Positions 41,801 through 51,895 of a DNA stretch of 64,000 bases are shown here, piece after piece (position 1 is the stretch's first letter; each line of letters begins with the position of its first letter). A model generated the notes under the pieces. It saw only the letters and a list, made by a program, of their open reading frames with translations, was not told the origin of the DNA and ran no database searches. The DNA lies in assembly GCF_022267555.1 (NCBI RefSeq), contig NZ_CP073586.1, forward strand, positions 682,001 to 746,000. Reading direction: 5' to 3'. Both the position numbers and the translations under genes were made by a program. Source of the stretch: Proteiniphilum propionicum. GTDB lineage: Bacteria > Bacteroidota > Bacteroidia > Bacteroidales > Dysgonomonadaceae.

Positions 41801-42864
41801 GCAATGAAAAATACTTTGAAATAAAAATTGAAAATGATGGTGATGTAATTCCTGACGAATACGTCGAAAAAATATTTGAACCTTTATTTAAATTGAACAA
41901 AAACATCCAGGGAACAGGTTTGGGCCTTGCGTTTGTAAAGTCGCTGGTGGAGCTGCATAAGGGAACGATCTGTTGTGATAACTCTAAAATGGGAAAGACA
42001 ATCTTTGTGATGACTCTTCCAATTAAGCAGGAACAAAGTATAAATATTCACGATGAAGAGGATCAATTCGAAAAAACAGAATCCTCACAAATAGCCTTGC
42101 TGAAAAGTCAAAAGCCAAGTGCTACACCAACAATTCTCACTGTGGAAGATAACGAGGAGTTTCAGCATCTTCTCTATAAACATTTGATAAAAAAATATCA
42201 TGTATTGCAGTGTAAAAACGGAATGGAGGCTCTAGACATTTTGGATAAGGAAAATGTAGATATAGTAATTTGTGATATAATGATGCCTATAATGGATGGA
42301 TTGGAATTTTGCAAAACAATGAAGGAGAACATTAAGTATAGTCATATACCGGTCATCCTATTAACTGCCAGAACCAATTTGGAATCCAAAATTGAAGGGA
42401 TTAATTGTGGTGCAGACGAATATATTGAGAAACCGTACTCTACCGATTATCTTCTGGCCAGAATTGAGAACCTGCTGGAGAGCCGAAGAAAAATGCAGGA
42501 AATGTTCAGGAACTCACCCGAACTTGCTTATCAAAGCATTACTCACTCAAAAGCAGATGAGGATTTCTTACAAAGACTAATTGCTATTATTCATGATAAC
42601 CTTGATGAACCTGATCTGAATATTGACAAACTAGCTGAGGAAATGGCTGTCAGCCGATCAACTCTCTATAGGAAAGTCAAAAATGTATCCGAACTTTCTC
42701 CAAATGATTTTATTATGCTCATAAGGCTTAAAAAAGCAGCTGAGCTGATAAAAGAAAAACAATATCAAATCAGCGAAATTGCATATATGGTAGGTTTTAG
42801 TTCACCGAACTATTTTTCGAAGTGCTTTTTTAAACAGTTTGGAGTTTCGCCTAAGGATTTTTAA
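38887..42864 (+). CDS. Hybrid two-component system sensor-regulator (HTCS)
   Basis: A 1,325-residue single-chain signalling protein. After a signal peptide come about 14 Reg_prop propeller repeats (IWVGTTNG, IWIGV, WIGTEDAG) to about residue 690, a Y_Y_Y domain (to about 775) and a transmembrane helix (about 783-803). The histidine kinase has its phosphoacceptor H840 in THEIRTPLS and ATPase boxes NLFSNALKHS and GTGLGLAFVKS. The receiver carries D1130 in VICDIMMPIMDG. A C-terminal AraC-type helix-turn-helix completes it. It would bind an oligosaccharide in the periplasm and activate its PUL. The nearest downstream target is the susC at 46122, beyond IS debris. Confidence 0.93.
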   Translation: MNTKVPIITAVLFCLGGLLLSPASLAKNSDYYFRNMAVEDGLSQNMVYSILQDKTGFIWFGTLDGLNRYDGLRFKIFKKDNENSRSIGSNKILSLLQDSNEKIWVGTTNGIYIYDPMCEKFFRFDMKTTDGEKVEGAVRDLKRDGKGNIWIGVQDKGIYCLSNEKELKIYRLKNTNVRKFDFDVDGNVWVATYGRGLLKINPASAQVKEFLIDEKRNKISENDINTILSFSSSYLLVGTVNKGVQRFDLHTEKFTPFLEKGQDNSPLFVRCMIKTDNQELWIGTEEGVFIYDLRTNDFVNLKHSHNNPYSLSDNAIHSLYQDKEGGVWVGTFFGGVSYFHNSFTQFEKYYPKPGKNSISGKSISEFCEDKKKNIWIGTEDAGLNKFNPITIEFTKSPITSGNIHSLLCDEDRLWVGTFSDGLHVMNLETQEVDSYKNGVSDYSIKDDNIYSIYKDTSGRIWIGSSTGLQYYNEQTDDFRRIKEEIIKNQVNDILEDYRGTLWFATIGNGVFSYDRFSEVWHHYLSASETQDEDTGKSIICLLQDKKNRLWIGTEGAGIGVFNRESNSFSTLITSNTGLPNDVIYKLIEDPKGYIWGSTNKGIFRLDPESLDVIIYTHSNGLLGDQFNYKSGFKDHNGKIYFGGVKGFVAFNPCDLGINEYIPPLVLTSFQIQNKEVSLNDEESPLINSITHSNSINIPYNSSVFSIGFAALSYVYPKGNIYAYKLEGRDNDWIFGYQAHQVNYTDLSPGSYTFKVKGANSDGIWNETGVSLSINILPPWYQTVWAYLLYLAIAGAILYYSIRNIVRKAKRRNARVLKELENTKEKELYTAKIEFFTHITHEIRTPLSLIKIPLEDVIKNIDRQSPYLENLTIIQRNVNRLLKLVNELMDFRKTESQVLRLNFAKADIINIVNETINRFKPSFESKKITFNTLYSIKSLYADVDREVLTKILSNLFSNALKHSHTVIELGLRCNEKYFEIKIENDGDVIPDEYVEKIFEPLFKLNKNIQGTGLGLAFVKSLVELHKGTICCDNSKMGKTIFVMTLPIKQEQSINIHDEEDQFEKTESSQIALLKSQKPSATPTILTVEDNEEFQHLLYKHLIKKYHVLQCKNGMEALDILDKENVDIVICDIMMPIMDGLEFCKTMKENIKYSHIPVILLTARTNLESKIEGINCGADEYIEKPYSTDYLLARIENLLESRRKMQEMFRNSPELAYQSITHSKADEDFLQRLIAIIHDNLDEPDLNIDKLAEEMAVSRSTLYRKVKNVSELSPNDFIMLIRLKKAAELIKEKQYQISEIAYMVGFSSPNYFSKCFFKQFGVSPKDF

Positions 42865-43321
42865 TCCTCCCCGGAATAATTGTTAACCTTATTTTGACAC
42901 AATTTTGCATTTAATTGGAACAATATTTCAATCCTTAACACTTTAATTTGTCCATCTTTGGATTGACTATTCATTCTATTTGAAATATTTTTGAATCACT
43001 TTCTATAACATCATTTCGCAAGAATATTGTAAAAGCGATATTTCCGATATAATGAGTTCTCAAATTTAATTTTAATAAGAAAAATTTTCAGAATACGTAT
43101 GGATATCTTAATAGAAAAATTGGGTGTACTTATCCTTATTAAAAAGGGGGTTAAAGATGCTCTAATCAATGTGTGTGGCGTAAAAGGAAGAGGATTCTCT
43201 AAACATTGAGTCCACTCCTAAAACCTTTTTTTCAAAAACGTAAAAAAATGAGATATTTAGGGAGGGAGTTGCTTAAAAATTAATTACTGAACTTACATTA
43301 TTTTTGATATATATCCATATT
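42865..43321. other. AT-rich gap after the HTCS gene
   Basis: About 457 bases without a believable gene on either strand. It is the likely 3' flank of the HTCS gene and the edge of the IS debris that follows. No clear terminator hairpin was seen. Confidence 0.5.
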
Positions 43322-43911
43322 TTAATGGAAAATGCGAGCCTTTTTTGACTCGAAGTGATCTTTATTTGTTTGCATCACGTATTTCAGTATTCTCCTGAAG
43401 TTTATCCACGTAGCCCCGGAGTGCGGCCACAGTTGGTTGGCGGCAATCTCTCGGTAGCGAGTTTTGCCGTTATTGCAAGGGAATCCAAGTTGAAACATGG
43501 AAGCCTCGACATTGTTGCGCTTCCATTTCTCCTCTATGGGAACATCTCGTAGTTTTTCCCTAAGCATGTATGTACGAACACTCTCAAGCGTTAAGTATTA
43601 GTATTTACCTCCTCCTTGTTGTTGCGATATACGAACTTATTCCCCGGCTCATCCATGGTATGGTCAATCAGCGAGAACTCGGACTCTGACAGGCTGCGCT
43701 TGTAAATATGCTCAGCACGCTCTTCAATGAACAAAACGAGGGTCTCGTGTACGAGTTCATAGCGAGAGTACCAAGCTATATTGGAACCTATCAGCTTGAT
43801 ATCCACACGGATTTACTTGCCGCGGACTTTGAAGTCAAGAATTTGACTTCGCGTGATCTGCTGCATGCATTCCTTGAACAAGTCCACACTATTTTCCCTG
43901 TTGTAATCCAT
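43322..43911 (-). pseudogene. Transposase C-terminal remnant (DDE type)
   Basis: Reading leftward from an ATG at 43911, the frame gives VDLFKECMQQITRSQILDFKV, meets a TAA at 43810-43812, then continues DIKLIGSNIAWYSRYELVHETLVLF to 43591. After a frame change it resumes as DVPIEEKWKRNNVEASMFQLGF...TRYREIA down to 43322. The EKWKRNNVEA...FQLGF pattern is a common C-terminus of bacterial DDE transposases; I cannot name the family firmly. The N-terminal half is missing. Dead. Confidence 0.6.
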
Positions 43912-44678
43912 TGCCTTTTATCGGAAAAGTTAGTAAGTGGAAGGAGAAGGAGGGGTATCATCAGGATCACCATTACAACCAGGACACGCACAGAGGTGTT
44001 GGAAGAGCCGTTATCGGAAGAATAAAGGACCTTTAAAATGTCTTCGTTTACACGTGTTACAACGGGTTAGCGGGAAATATTATCCCAAAAGTCATTTTTC
44101 AAGTAATCTTTCAACGAGGAGCCTCTTAGCATCCCGGAAGGGGATGAAAACATGTCTAGTTGTGGGTTCTTTCCGAACTCTTTGAACATTATTTGCAAGC
44201 TTTAAGCTTTGCTCTAAGTTACTGAAATATACACTAATATGCAAACAATTAAGGTGCTGTTTTCAGCGCCGTTTTGAAATATTAATCATCACTTCCGAAT
44301 GGTCAGGGATTTTCATGAAAAAATGCCAGGAACTTTTCAAAATAGACTCATAATTAGAAAATCCATGTTTTATATCATAAAAACTAATATGATACCAAAA
44401 AATAGTATGAATAATGATTATTACTTAAAAAATCTCATTTAAAATTCCCAACTCAAATTAATAGTTTTCAAAGCGGAATTTCTCTTTTTTTTCGAGAGAT
44501 ACCGTTTTATTTTCTTTTCATCTTCACTGTTTCTTGCACGTTTAACGTGTTGATTTACTTTTTATGGTGGCATTTTTTATATATATTAACATTATCACTC
44601 TTCCAAGGCATGGCAATTCCTTGTCATAAACCCTTTTACGACACGAAAGATGGCGATGGACGATTAAGTGAAAATCCG
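43912..44678. other. Non-coding IS debris
   Basis: Roughly 770 bases between two transposase remnants. Short open frames occur on both strands, but none shows a domain I recognise. A stretch near 43960-44110 has a vaguely zinc-ribbon-like plus-strand translation, too degraded to call. Confidence 0.4.
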
Positions 44679-45996
44679 TCATCCGGTCATCGTTGTCGTT
44701 ATTCGCTGCTCAAAATCACGCCACCCCGCTTTTCGGTAATACTCCTTAGGCATTTTTACCGTGACCTGCCTGCCGGATTTCACCACTTTACCCGGCACTC
44801 GGATAAACCATTCTCGGAAGGTAGAGTGCTCTTGGCGCCAAACCCAAAAGTCGCCCCGGTATCGCATGAGCACCGATAAACTGTAGGCAAATGACGAAAG
44901 TTGCCAAAGAATATCGTTTACCCAAAAATCATGCGTGATGGTTTTTCCCGCACAAAGCGAGTTTTTGGTTTGCTCGATCCAATTCTCACTCTCTGATCGG
45001 GATCCATAAAGGGTATGGAGCTGCAAGGCATCCAATCCTTTCAGGTTCGAGCAATAGCAAAAGTACTCATACTCGGGTACAAATTGTTTTTCGCCAAAAT
45101 AATCGACTTCAACCATTTGCTTTATGATGCGCACGGCATAAAACATGCGGGGATTCCTCCAACCGCTACATTGATGTATAAACCGGCAGGTCGCCGTCCG
45201 TGGGTCAACCGGTTGCCATGTCTGCCCGGCAAGCAAATCTTTCAGGTTTTTTCAGCTTTACTTTCACCAAATATTCATGTTTGCCCTCTTCCAGCAAATC
45301 AAACAATCCACCATTGAAAAAAGCCGCTGTCTGCCCTGAAAAAAACCTTCTCCACCTTTTTGGGGAAGAGCGGCCAAGGTTTCTTTGACAAATTCACAAA
45401 CGCCGTTTGAGGTGTAGCTTGAACCGGGCGGAGCCACGAATTGACAAGCAGTTTCATCTCCGTGACGAAACATAAGATGGGGTGATAGCTTTTCGCGCCC
45501 TTTTTATGCGAGTTGTAACCCACTTCAGCTCCTTGTTGGTTGCCGTAAACGGTAAATGTGCTTGAGTCGCAATCAAGCGTCACGCGTTTTAACCCGCAAC
45601 GGGAAACTTGCAAGCCGGTAAAATCCAATAACAACTCGTGAAGCGAACGGGCGCCCCTTTCACCCAAACCTGTCAAATGGCGGCGTATGGTGTCCTCGTC
45701 AATGTTCTTGGGTAACTTCAACAAGCGGGAAACCAAGGCGTCAAAGGTGAAATTTTCAATCCGCTTCAAACGGTGAACACCGCACAACGAAGCCAACAGG
45801 ACACTTGAGAGTATTTGGGCTGTACTGAAACGGCTTGCATTGTGCCGGGTGGTTGGGAAAAGATGTTCCAACCGACGATAAATGCCGCAATGGTTGATAA
45901 AATCAGAGGTTACGCTTAACCCTGAATATGACGTTAATTGTTCTGAACTGAACTCTTTCTTTACTGAACTGGCAGTAAATGAGATTTTTTTACTAT
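44679..45996 (-). pseudogene. IS1380-family transposase with two single-base frameshifts
   Basis: The reading frame can be followed from about 45996 (KISFTASSVKKEFSSEQLTSY...NHCGIYRRLEHLF, no ATG seen) through the catalytic LDCDSSTFTVYGNQQGAEVGYN region. At the A6 run 45317-45322 one extra base shifts FFRADSGFF out of frame. Removing it restores NGGLFDLLEEGKHEYLVKVKLK up to the T6 run at 45247-45252, where a second extra base occurs. The frame then continues NLKDLLAGQTWQPVDPRTATC to the stop at 44679. Reconstructed length is near 440 residues, normal for IS1380. It lies between the HTCS regulator and its presumed target susC. Confidence 0.75.
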
Positions 45997-46004
45997 TTTT
46001 TGTA

Positions 46005-46076
46005 TTGCATGTGTCGGGTGAGTGTTATTTTTTTATTTAACACCTTAAAGATAAATACTTTATCTGACACATGCAA
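46005..46076. repeat. Nested inverted repeats upstream of the second susC
   Basis: TTGCATGTGTC (46005-46015) and GACACATGCAA (46066-46076) are perfect 11-bp inverted repeats. A smaller pair, GTGTTA (46022-46027) and TAACAC (46038-46043), lies inside. The outer right arm ends 45 bp before the susC ATG. They may be an operator or the trace of an IS end. Confidence 0.45.
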
Positions 46077-46121
46077 CTTTTATTTGAGACTTTTAGGTAT
46101 TAATTTAAAAATGCGAGAAGA

Positions 46122-49061
46122 ATGAAAAAAACACATTCAAATTCCAAATGGAAAGGATTTCTGTTTGCCATGTTGTGGACAGTATCCTGTGGGCTATTTG
46201 CCCAGAACATTACGGTAAATGGATCTGTAACCGATGCTAAAGGCATGTCAGTTATCGGTGCTACCGTTATGGTGGAAAACAATGCCAATATTGGTACAGT
46301 TACCGATATAGAAGGCAATTATAGATTAAACAATGTTCCTTCTAATGCTTCACTGCAGTTCAGTTATGTAGGAATGGTTACCCAAATCATTCCAGTAAAG
46401 GGTCGCACCGACATCGATGTAGTCATGGCTTCGGATGCCGAACTATTGGACGAGCTGGTGGTAGTGGGATATGGAACAATGCAAAAGAAACAGGTTACCA
46501 GTTCCATTACTTCACTATCTGCAAGCGACCTGCCGAAAGGTGTGGGTGGTTCTTCCATTGCTAACGCATTGCAGGGAAAAGTTGCTGGTTTGGTAATGTC
46601 AGGTACGGCAAGCCCCAACTCAGGAAACACTTTCCAGCTGCGGGGTATGGCATCAATCAACACATCGCGGGCACCACTAATTGTAATTGACGGTATGCCG
46701 GGCGGTGACATCCGCACTCTTTCAGCAGAGGAGATTCAATCGATCGACGTATTAAAGGATGCTTCTGCAGGTGCGATCTATGGTACAAGAGCTACAGGTG
46801 GTGTAATATTAGTTACAACCAAGAAAGCGTCTACTGGTAAATTACAAGCTACCTACACGAGTGAGCTGCTTCTCAAGAAAGCATTCGGTAAACCTGATCT
46901 ACTTAATGCACAAGATTATATTGCAACTTATGAAGGTGCGAAGAACGATGAAGGGCATGAGACTGACTGGTGGGTTGAAGCCTTGAGAGACAATCCCACA
47001 TCTCAGAGACATATAGTGACACTGCAGGGAGGACAGGAAACTGCCCGTATTTTTGCATCATTAATGTATGACGAAAACAAAGGTGTTTTACGTGGAGACG
47101 ACCGCCAGGATTATGCAGGCCGTATCAATACAGATTTCAAATTGCTTAATGAATGGCTTGATGTTTCATCACACTTAAGCTACAGACAAGCAAAACGTAA
47201 TCAGAGTAGCCCTTCTATTGAAGGAATTATGCGCGCCAATCCTACACAGGCTGTGCGTGACCCCAGCAGTCAGACTGGATGGAACATTTGGACAACAGGT
47301 GATAATACCGAGATGAACGAGATAGGTGAAGCAGCACTCAAAACTAACGAAGGAATGGATAAATGGTTCCGTCCCGACGTGTCTCTAAAATTGAATATCC
47401 TGCCAGTCGAAGGCTTGTCTTATCAGCATACTTTTGCTTATGAAAACAGACAGTGGGAAAGACATTATTATCGTTCAATGTTCTCTCGTGAAGAGCTTAG
47501 AGCAGGTCGCAAAGGATGGGCCGAAATGAACTACAGTAAAACCGAACTGTTTAATACCGACGGTTACTTGTCATATCTTAACGAATTTGGTCTGCATACA
47601 GTAAATGCTGTTGCAGGTTATAGCTATTTCGAAAGAAATGGTGACGGATTTAATGCTGCTAACGGTAATTTCACCAATGACCGCGTAATGTTCTGGAACC
47701 TTGGCGAAGGAACGAGATTAACAGAAGGACTCGCCAGTATGGGATCTTCAAAAAACATTACTGAGCGACTGATGGCTTATTTCATGCGTGCAAACTATTC
47801 ATACAATGATACGTATATGGCGACTGCCTCTGCACGACGTGAAGGATCAAGTAAATTTGCTGTAAACAACAGATGGGGTAACTTCTGGTCACTATCCGGA
47901 GGATGGCGTCTATCAAATGAAAGCTTCCTTGAAGATGTAAACTGGCTAAATGACCTGAAACTTCGTGTTGCTTATGGTGTAACTGGTAATGAGGGTTTCT
48001 CTGCCAATTACGCGGCAAGAATGTATGGTTCTGATACCAGATGGCTGATGCCAACAGGAAACTGGGCAATGAGCTATGGAGCCACAACTAATCTTAATGA
48101 AGACTTAGGATGGGAAGAAAAACATGAGTGGAACGTAGGGGTTGACTTTTCAGTACTTGACAACAGATTATACGGTAAACTCGATTTCTACAGACGTAAC
48201 ATTGAAGGTTTGATCTACAGCGTGGAAGTTCCTCAACCACCTAATACAGAATCAAGCATGTATAAGAACATCGGAACAATGAACAACCGTGGTTGGGAAA
48301 TTGAACTTGGTGCAGATATTGTAAGAGGAAGAAACTGGAATTACAATACATCATTAAATCTGACTCACAACAAAACTTTCATCGGTTCACTTTGGGGAAA
48401 TCAGACTTATATCAACGGAGGTTACATCAACAACTGGGTTGAATATGCTCACAGAATTGAAGAGAATGTTGAAGTAGGAAGCTATTTCATGTATCGCTAT
48501 GCAGGTGTAAGTGAAGGACGTTTCCAGATTTATGACAAAGATGATAATGTAATCTTCTCTGATGATGGAACTGTTGACGACCGCGTTTATCAGAAGAACT
48601 TCACTCCTATTATCATGGCAGGATGGACTCACAATTTAGGATATAAAAACTGGGACTTCAATATGACTCTTACCAGCTGGATCGATTTTGATATCTATAA
48701 TGCTATCGAACTTGAATATGGTTTAAGGAACGTGGCTCAGGGCAATATGCTGTACGATGCAATTGAAAAGAACGGACATATTACAGGGCGCCCCTCTCCA
48801 AGTGATTATTTCCTCTATGACGGAACTTTCCTGAAGATTCAGAACCTATCATTAGGATATACTTTAGCAATGAGAAAATATACTGATATGATCAATTCAA
48901 TCAGATTCTATTTTACAGGAGATAACGTATATACTTTCACCAAATACCCAGGATTGAATCCCGAAATTGATATCACAGGATGGGATGCCGGTATTGAGAG
49001 AAAAGGCAATATTTATCCACAAACCAGAACATTCACTTTTGGCCTTCAGTTAAACTTCTAA
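46122..49061 (+). CDS. SusC/RagA-family TonB-dependent transporter (second PUL)
   Basis: A 979-residue SusC: signal peptide ending GLFAQ, a carboxypeptidase-regulatory-like domain (NITVNGSVTDAKGMSVIGAT), plug motifs (DELVVVGYGTMQKKQVTSSI, AIYGTRATGGVILVTTKKAS) and a barrel closing with TRTFTFGLQLNF. It should import oligosaccharides from the glycan targeted by the GH127 enzymes downstream. SusD follows after 11 bp. It differs strongly from the dextran SusC, so this is a distinct system, not a duplication. Confidence 0.93.
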   Translation: MKKTHSNSKWKGFLFAMLWTVSCGLFAQNITVNGSVTDAKGMSVIGATVMVENNANIGTVTDIEGNYRLNNVPSNASLQFSYVGMVTQIIPVKGRTDIDVVMASDAELLDELVVVGYGTMQKKQVTSSITSLSASDLPKGVGGSSIANALQGKVAGLVMSGTASPNSGNTFQLRGMASINTSRAPLIVIDGMPGGDIRTLSAEEIQSIDVLKDASAGAIYGTRATGGVILVTTKKASTGKLQATYTSELLLKKAFGKPDLLNAQDYIATYEGAKNDEGHETDWWVEALRDNPTSQRHIVTLQGGQETARIFASLMYDENKGVLRGDDRQDYAGRINTDFKLLNEWLDVSSHLSYRQAKRNQSSPSIEGIMRANPTQAVRDPSSQTGWNIWTTGDNTEMNEIGEAALKTNEGMDKWFRPDVSLKLNILPVEGLSYQHTFAYENRQWERHYYRSMFSREELRAGRKGWAEMNYSKTELFNTDGYLSYLNEFGLHTVNAVAGYSYFERNGDGFNAANGNFTNDRVMFWNLGEGTRLTEGLASMGSSKNITERLMAYFMRANYSYNDTYMATASARREGSSKFAVNNRWGNFWSLSGGWRLSNESFLEDVNWLNDLKLRVAYGVTGNEGFSANYAARMYGSDTRWLMPTGNWAMSYGATTNLNEDLGWEEKHEWNVGVDFSVLDNRLYGKLDFYRRNIEGLIYSVEVPQPPNTESSMYKNIGTMNNRGWEIELGADIVRGRNWNYNTSLNLTHNKTFIGSLWGNQTYINGGYINNWVEYAHRIEENVEVGSYFMYRYAGVSEGRFQIYDKDDNVIFSDDGTVDDRVYQKNFTPIIMAGWTHNLGYKNWDFNMTLTSWIDFDIYNAIELEYGLRNVAQGNMLYDAIEKNGHITGRPSPSDYFLYDGTFLKIQNLSLGYTLAMRKYTDMINSIRFYFTGDNVYTFTKYPGLNPEIDITGWDAGIERKGNIYPQTRTFTFGLQLNF

Positions 49062-49072
49062 TAGACACAATT

Positions 49073-50830
49073 ATGAAAAAGTACAAATTATTAATAACAA
49101 TAATAGCATTAATCGCTATCTCTTCCATTTTCAAATCATGTGAAGTAGAACCTATATACTATTCACAATCAACACCCGATCTGTTTTTTGATACACAAGA
49201 AAAGGTATATCAGAGAATGGGGCGTGCTTTCACTCACTGGGCATGGTGTTTGGCCTCTGGACAGGCTCACTCTAACTTTGTTATGCTGCAAGAATTCACC
49301 ACAGACGAAATGCTTGTACCATCGCGTTATAACGACTGGTACGACGGTGGTAACTACTTAAGAATGTATCATCACGATTTTACCCCTACAACCCGTGGCG
49401 TTTACGATGCCTGGAGAGCCTTTTCAATGGGTATAGCGCAAGCATGGAGTGCAAAAGATGATATAGACCAGTATGTTAATTTTGACGAACTGGGATTCCC
49501 CGCAGGCAGTCGCGAAGCTGTATTGATGCAATTGCAAACATTATCGGCCTATTTCTATTGGTTCGGACTTGACATGTTTGGAGGTGTGCCTCTGTATATT
49601 TCCACAAAGGGAGATATTCAGCCACGTGCTACAGATGTGGAAACATTCAAATTCATTGACAGCCTTCTTACTGAAGCTATCCCACAATTGCCTAAAAAGA
49701 CAGTTCTTGGAGCTCAGGAAACAGGAGCAATCAATCAGGCAGCAGCTGCTTTATTAAAAGCCCGTCTATACTTTAATGCAGAATCATACATAAGAAAAGA
49801 TATGTATGCAGAGGCAGCAACTATCTGTCAGGATATCATTGACGGAAAATATGGCACTTATGCACTTGAAGATGACTGGACAAATATCTTCGGATTTAAT
49901 AACGACCGTTCAACAGAAATCATCTGGTCAGTACCAAGTCAGAACGCCATCAGCGAAAGAAGCGTTGGCCCGTACTCTTCACACTATGGAATGAACGAAT
50001 ACTGGGCTAATGGAGAGATTGGTAACCGATACAACGGATATTGCCTTGTTCCTTCACTCGACGTAGAAGGTAAGTCTTATTTACCTGGGAGCGATAATCC
50101 AAGTTCAAAAGGCACATATCGACTGGGAAGTCCTTTTGCAAAATTTCACGATTCAGATATACGCAAACAGTTAAATGCGTATGAAGGTGAAGGTAAATGG
50201 CGTGGCATGTTCTATTTTGGTGAACTAATCAACCCTGTTACAGGTGATGCATGTCACGGAGGTAACCGTCAGGTCAAACCAACAGAAGTATTAGTGTTGG
50301 TTGACCAGATAGCCCGTATCTTTCCTCAAGCTGGAGCAGAAGCTGATCATGGTAAAGAAGGTGCACGTTGGGGAGAAGAAGCTTCAGGAGTTCGCTTGGC
50401 TAAGTTTTCACCAATTCCATGGCTTACTGAGAAAACATTTAAAGGTAATCCCGATATACCTGTATTCAGACTTGCAGAAGTTTACTACATGTTAGCCGAA
50501 TGCAAAATGCGTGCAGGTGATAAAGCAGGAGCAGCTACTCTGGTCAATGAAGTACGCGACCGTTATTTCCCAAAAGGTGATCCTGATCCGGTAACAGCTA
50601 CCAATCTTGACGAATGGCGTATGCTCGACGAGTGGATGATTGAATTCATTGGCGAAGGTCGTCGTCGTACTGACCTTGTACGTTGGGACAAATACACTAC
50701 CGAAGCATGGTGGGATAAACCGGCAGACGGTCCTAGCAAAGCACACTTCAACCGCTTTCCTATACCTGAGCAAGCAATGGGTAGTAACCACCTTATTGAA
50801 CAGAACCCAGGATACGCATCCGCGGAATAA
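49073..50830 (+). CDS. SusD/RagB-family glycan-binding lipoprotein (second PUL)
   Basis: A 585-residue lipoprotein with signal ending SSIFKSC. SusD features include the ATDVETFKFIDSLLTEAIPQLP and INQAAAALLKARLYFNAESY helices, VFRLAEVYYMLAECKMRAGD, and the C-terminal MIEFIGEGRRRTDLVRW. It is longer than many SusDs (about 500-550), with an insert around residues 290-440. It pairs with the SusC upstream. The downstream gene is interrupted by an IS4 remnant. Confidence 0.92.
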   Translation: MKKYKLLITIIALIAISSIFKSCEVEPIYYSQSTPDLFFDTQEKVYQRMGRAFTHWAWCLASGQAHSNFVMLQEFTTDEMLVPSRYNDWYDGGNYLRMYHHDFTPTTRGVYDAWRAFSMGIAQAWSAKDDIDQYVNFDELGFPAGSREAVLMQLQTLSAYFYWFGLDMFGGVPLYISTKGDIQPRATDVETFKFIDSLLTEAIPQLPKKTVLGAQETGAINQAAAALLKARLYFNAESYIRKDMYAEAATICQDIIDGKYGTYALEDDWTNIFGFNNDRSTEIIWSVPSQNAISERSVGPYSSHYGMNEYWANGEIGNRYNGYCLVPSLDVEGKSYLPGSDNPSSKGTYRLGSPFAKFHDSDIRKQLNAYEGEGKWRGMFYFGELINPVTGDACHGGNRQVKPTEVLVLVDQIARIFPQAGAEADHGKEGARWGEEASGVRLAKFSPIPWLTEKTFKGNPDIPVFRLAEVYYMLAECKMRAGDKAGAATLVNEVRDRYFPKGDPDPVTATNLDEWRMLDEWMIEFIGEGRRRTDLVRWDKYTTEAWWDKPADGPSKAHFNRFPIPEQAMGSNHLIEQNPGYASAE

Positions 50831-50849
50831 GATATAACTTAAATTTAAA

Positions 50850-51850
50850 AATGGTAAGTAATTTTACTTTAGTAGTGATGTACTAATTTTTCGTATTCTC
50901 GTGTAACATATTTATTATATAGCAATATATGGTCGTTCTTTGATTTTTGGACTTGAATTTAGAATCCGTAATTTTGAATTTCAGCAATTAAAACCTTAAA
51001 ATTATGTATTTGGGGAAGTATGTTTTTGCCCAACTGTTGTCTTTTGTGGACAGATACGAGTTTACTAAATGCGTCAAACGGTACAAAGGCAATCGGCATA
51101 CACGGGAGTTGGATTGTTGGAACCAGTTTGTCCTGCTTTTTTTCGGACAGACACTTACGCTCAACTCGTTGCGCTCGATAAGCGTGAATTTGCGCGCACA
51201 CCAACACCAGCCTTACCATTTGGGCATCAAACGATACGTTGACGCCTCGGTGATTTCGCGAGCCAACGAAAGGCGCGACTGGCATATTTTCGCCGATTTC
51301 GGGAATTATCTCATTCGGCTTGTACAGCCTCTGTACGCTGATTTTCCGGTTGAAAATGCCAATCTCGAAAATGCAATCTTCGCGTTGGATTCAACCACCA
51401 TTTCGGTGAGCATCAACCTTTGCTCTTGGGCGGAAGGCAAATACAGCCGGGGGGGCAGTCAAGATGCACACTTTGCTGAATTTGCGTGGAAGTATTCCAG
51501 AGTTTATCCTGATAACCGACGGCAAATAACACGACAGCAATGTGTTGGATGAAATCCCGTTTTATGCCAATGGCATCTACCTGATGGATAAGGCATACGT
51601 CGATTTCAAAGCGCTGTTCCGGCTCAACAATGCACATGCATTCTTCGTGTCCAGGGCCAAGGAAACGATGCGCTACTCAGTGGTGGAGCAGAATTTCAAC
51701 ATCGATGAAACAACGGGATTGTGCACTGACAGAACGGTCGTCCTGACGGTCGCCAAATCGAAACGGCTGTATCCCGGGAAATTGCGCCTGGTTGAATTTT
51801 ACGATGAAAAAAACAACGAACTGCTTGTTTTCCAGACGAACAATTTTGAG
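50850..51850 (+). mobile_element. IS4-family element remnant (approximate ends)
   Basis: The transposase at 51004 onward defines the element; the left end lies somewhere in 50840-51000 and no terminal repeats were found. The right side is cut off inside the transposase near 51850, where the sequence passes into a SUMF1-like gene. Coordinates are estimates. Confidence 0.5.
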
Positions 51851-51895
51851 GTTTCGCCCCTTATACAGCACGGCTTATATCGGAACCTGAAGTAA
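51004..51895 (+). pseudogene. IS4-family transposase, frameshifted and 3'-truncated
   Basis: The frame starts MYLGKYVFAQLLSFVDRYEF and includes the N-terminal DUF4372-like region, the LDSTTISVSINLCSWAEGKYSRGG catalytic strand and, one base over, VKMHTLLNLRGSIPEFILITDGKQHDSNVLDE. The shift falls in a G7 run at 51449-51455: with six Gs the sequence would read SRGAVKMH, as in intact IS4 enzymes. The frame then continues to QTNNFE, after which homology stops; about 80 C-terminal residues are absent. The stop at 51893-51895 is in foreign sequence. Confidence 0.8.

Noticed and set aside
43708-44185. Overlapping plus-strand frames of 82-105 codons
   Set aside because: They overlap or adjoin a minus-strand transposase remnant and show no domain; only a faint zinc-ribbon-like pattern.
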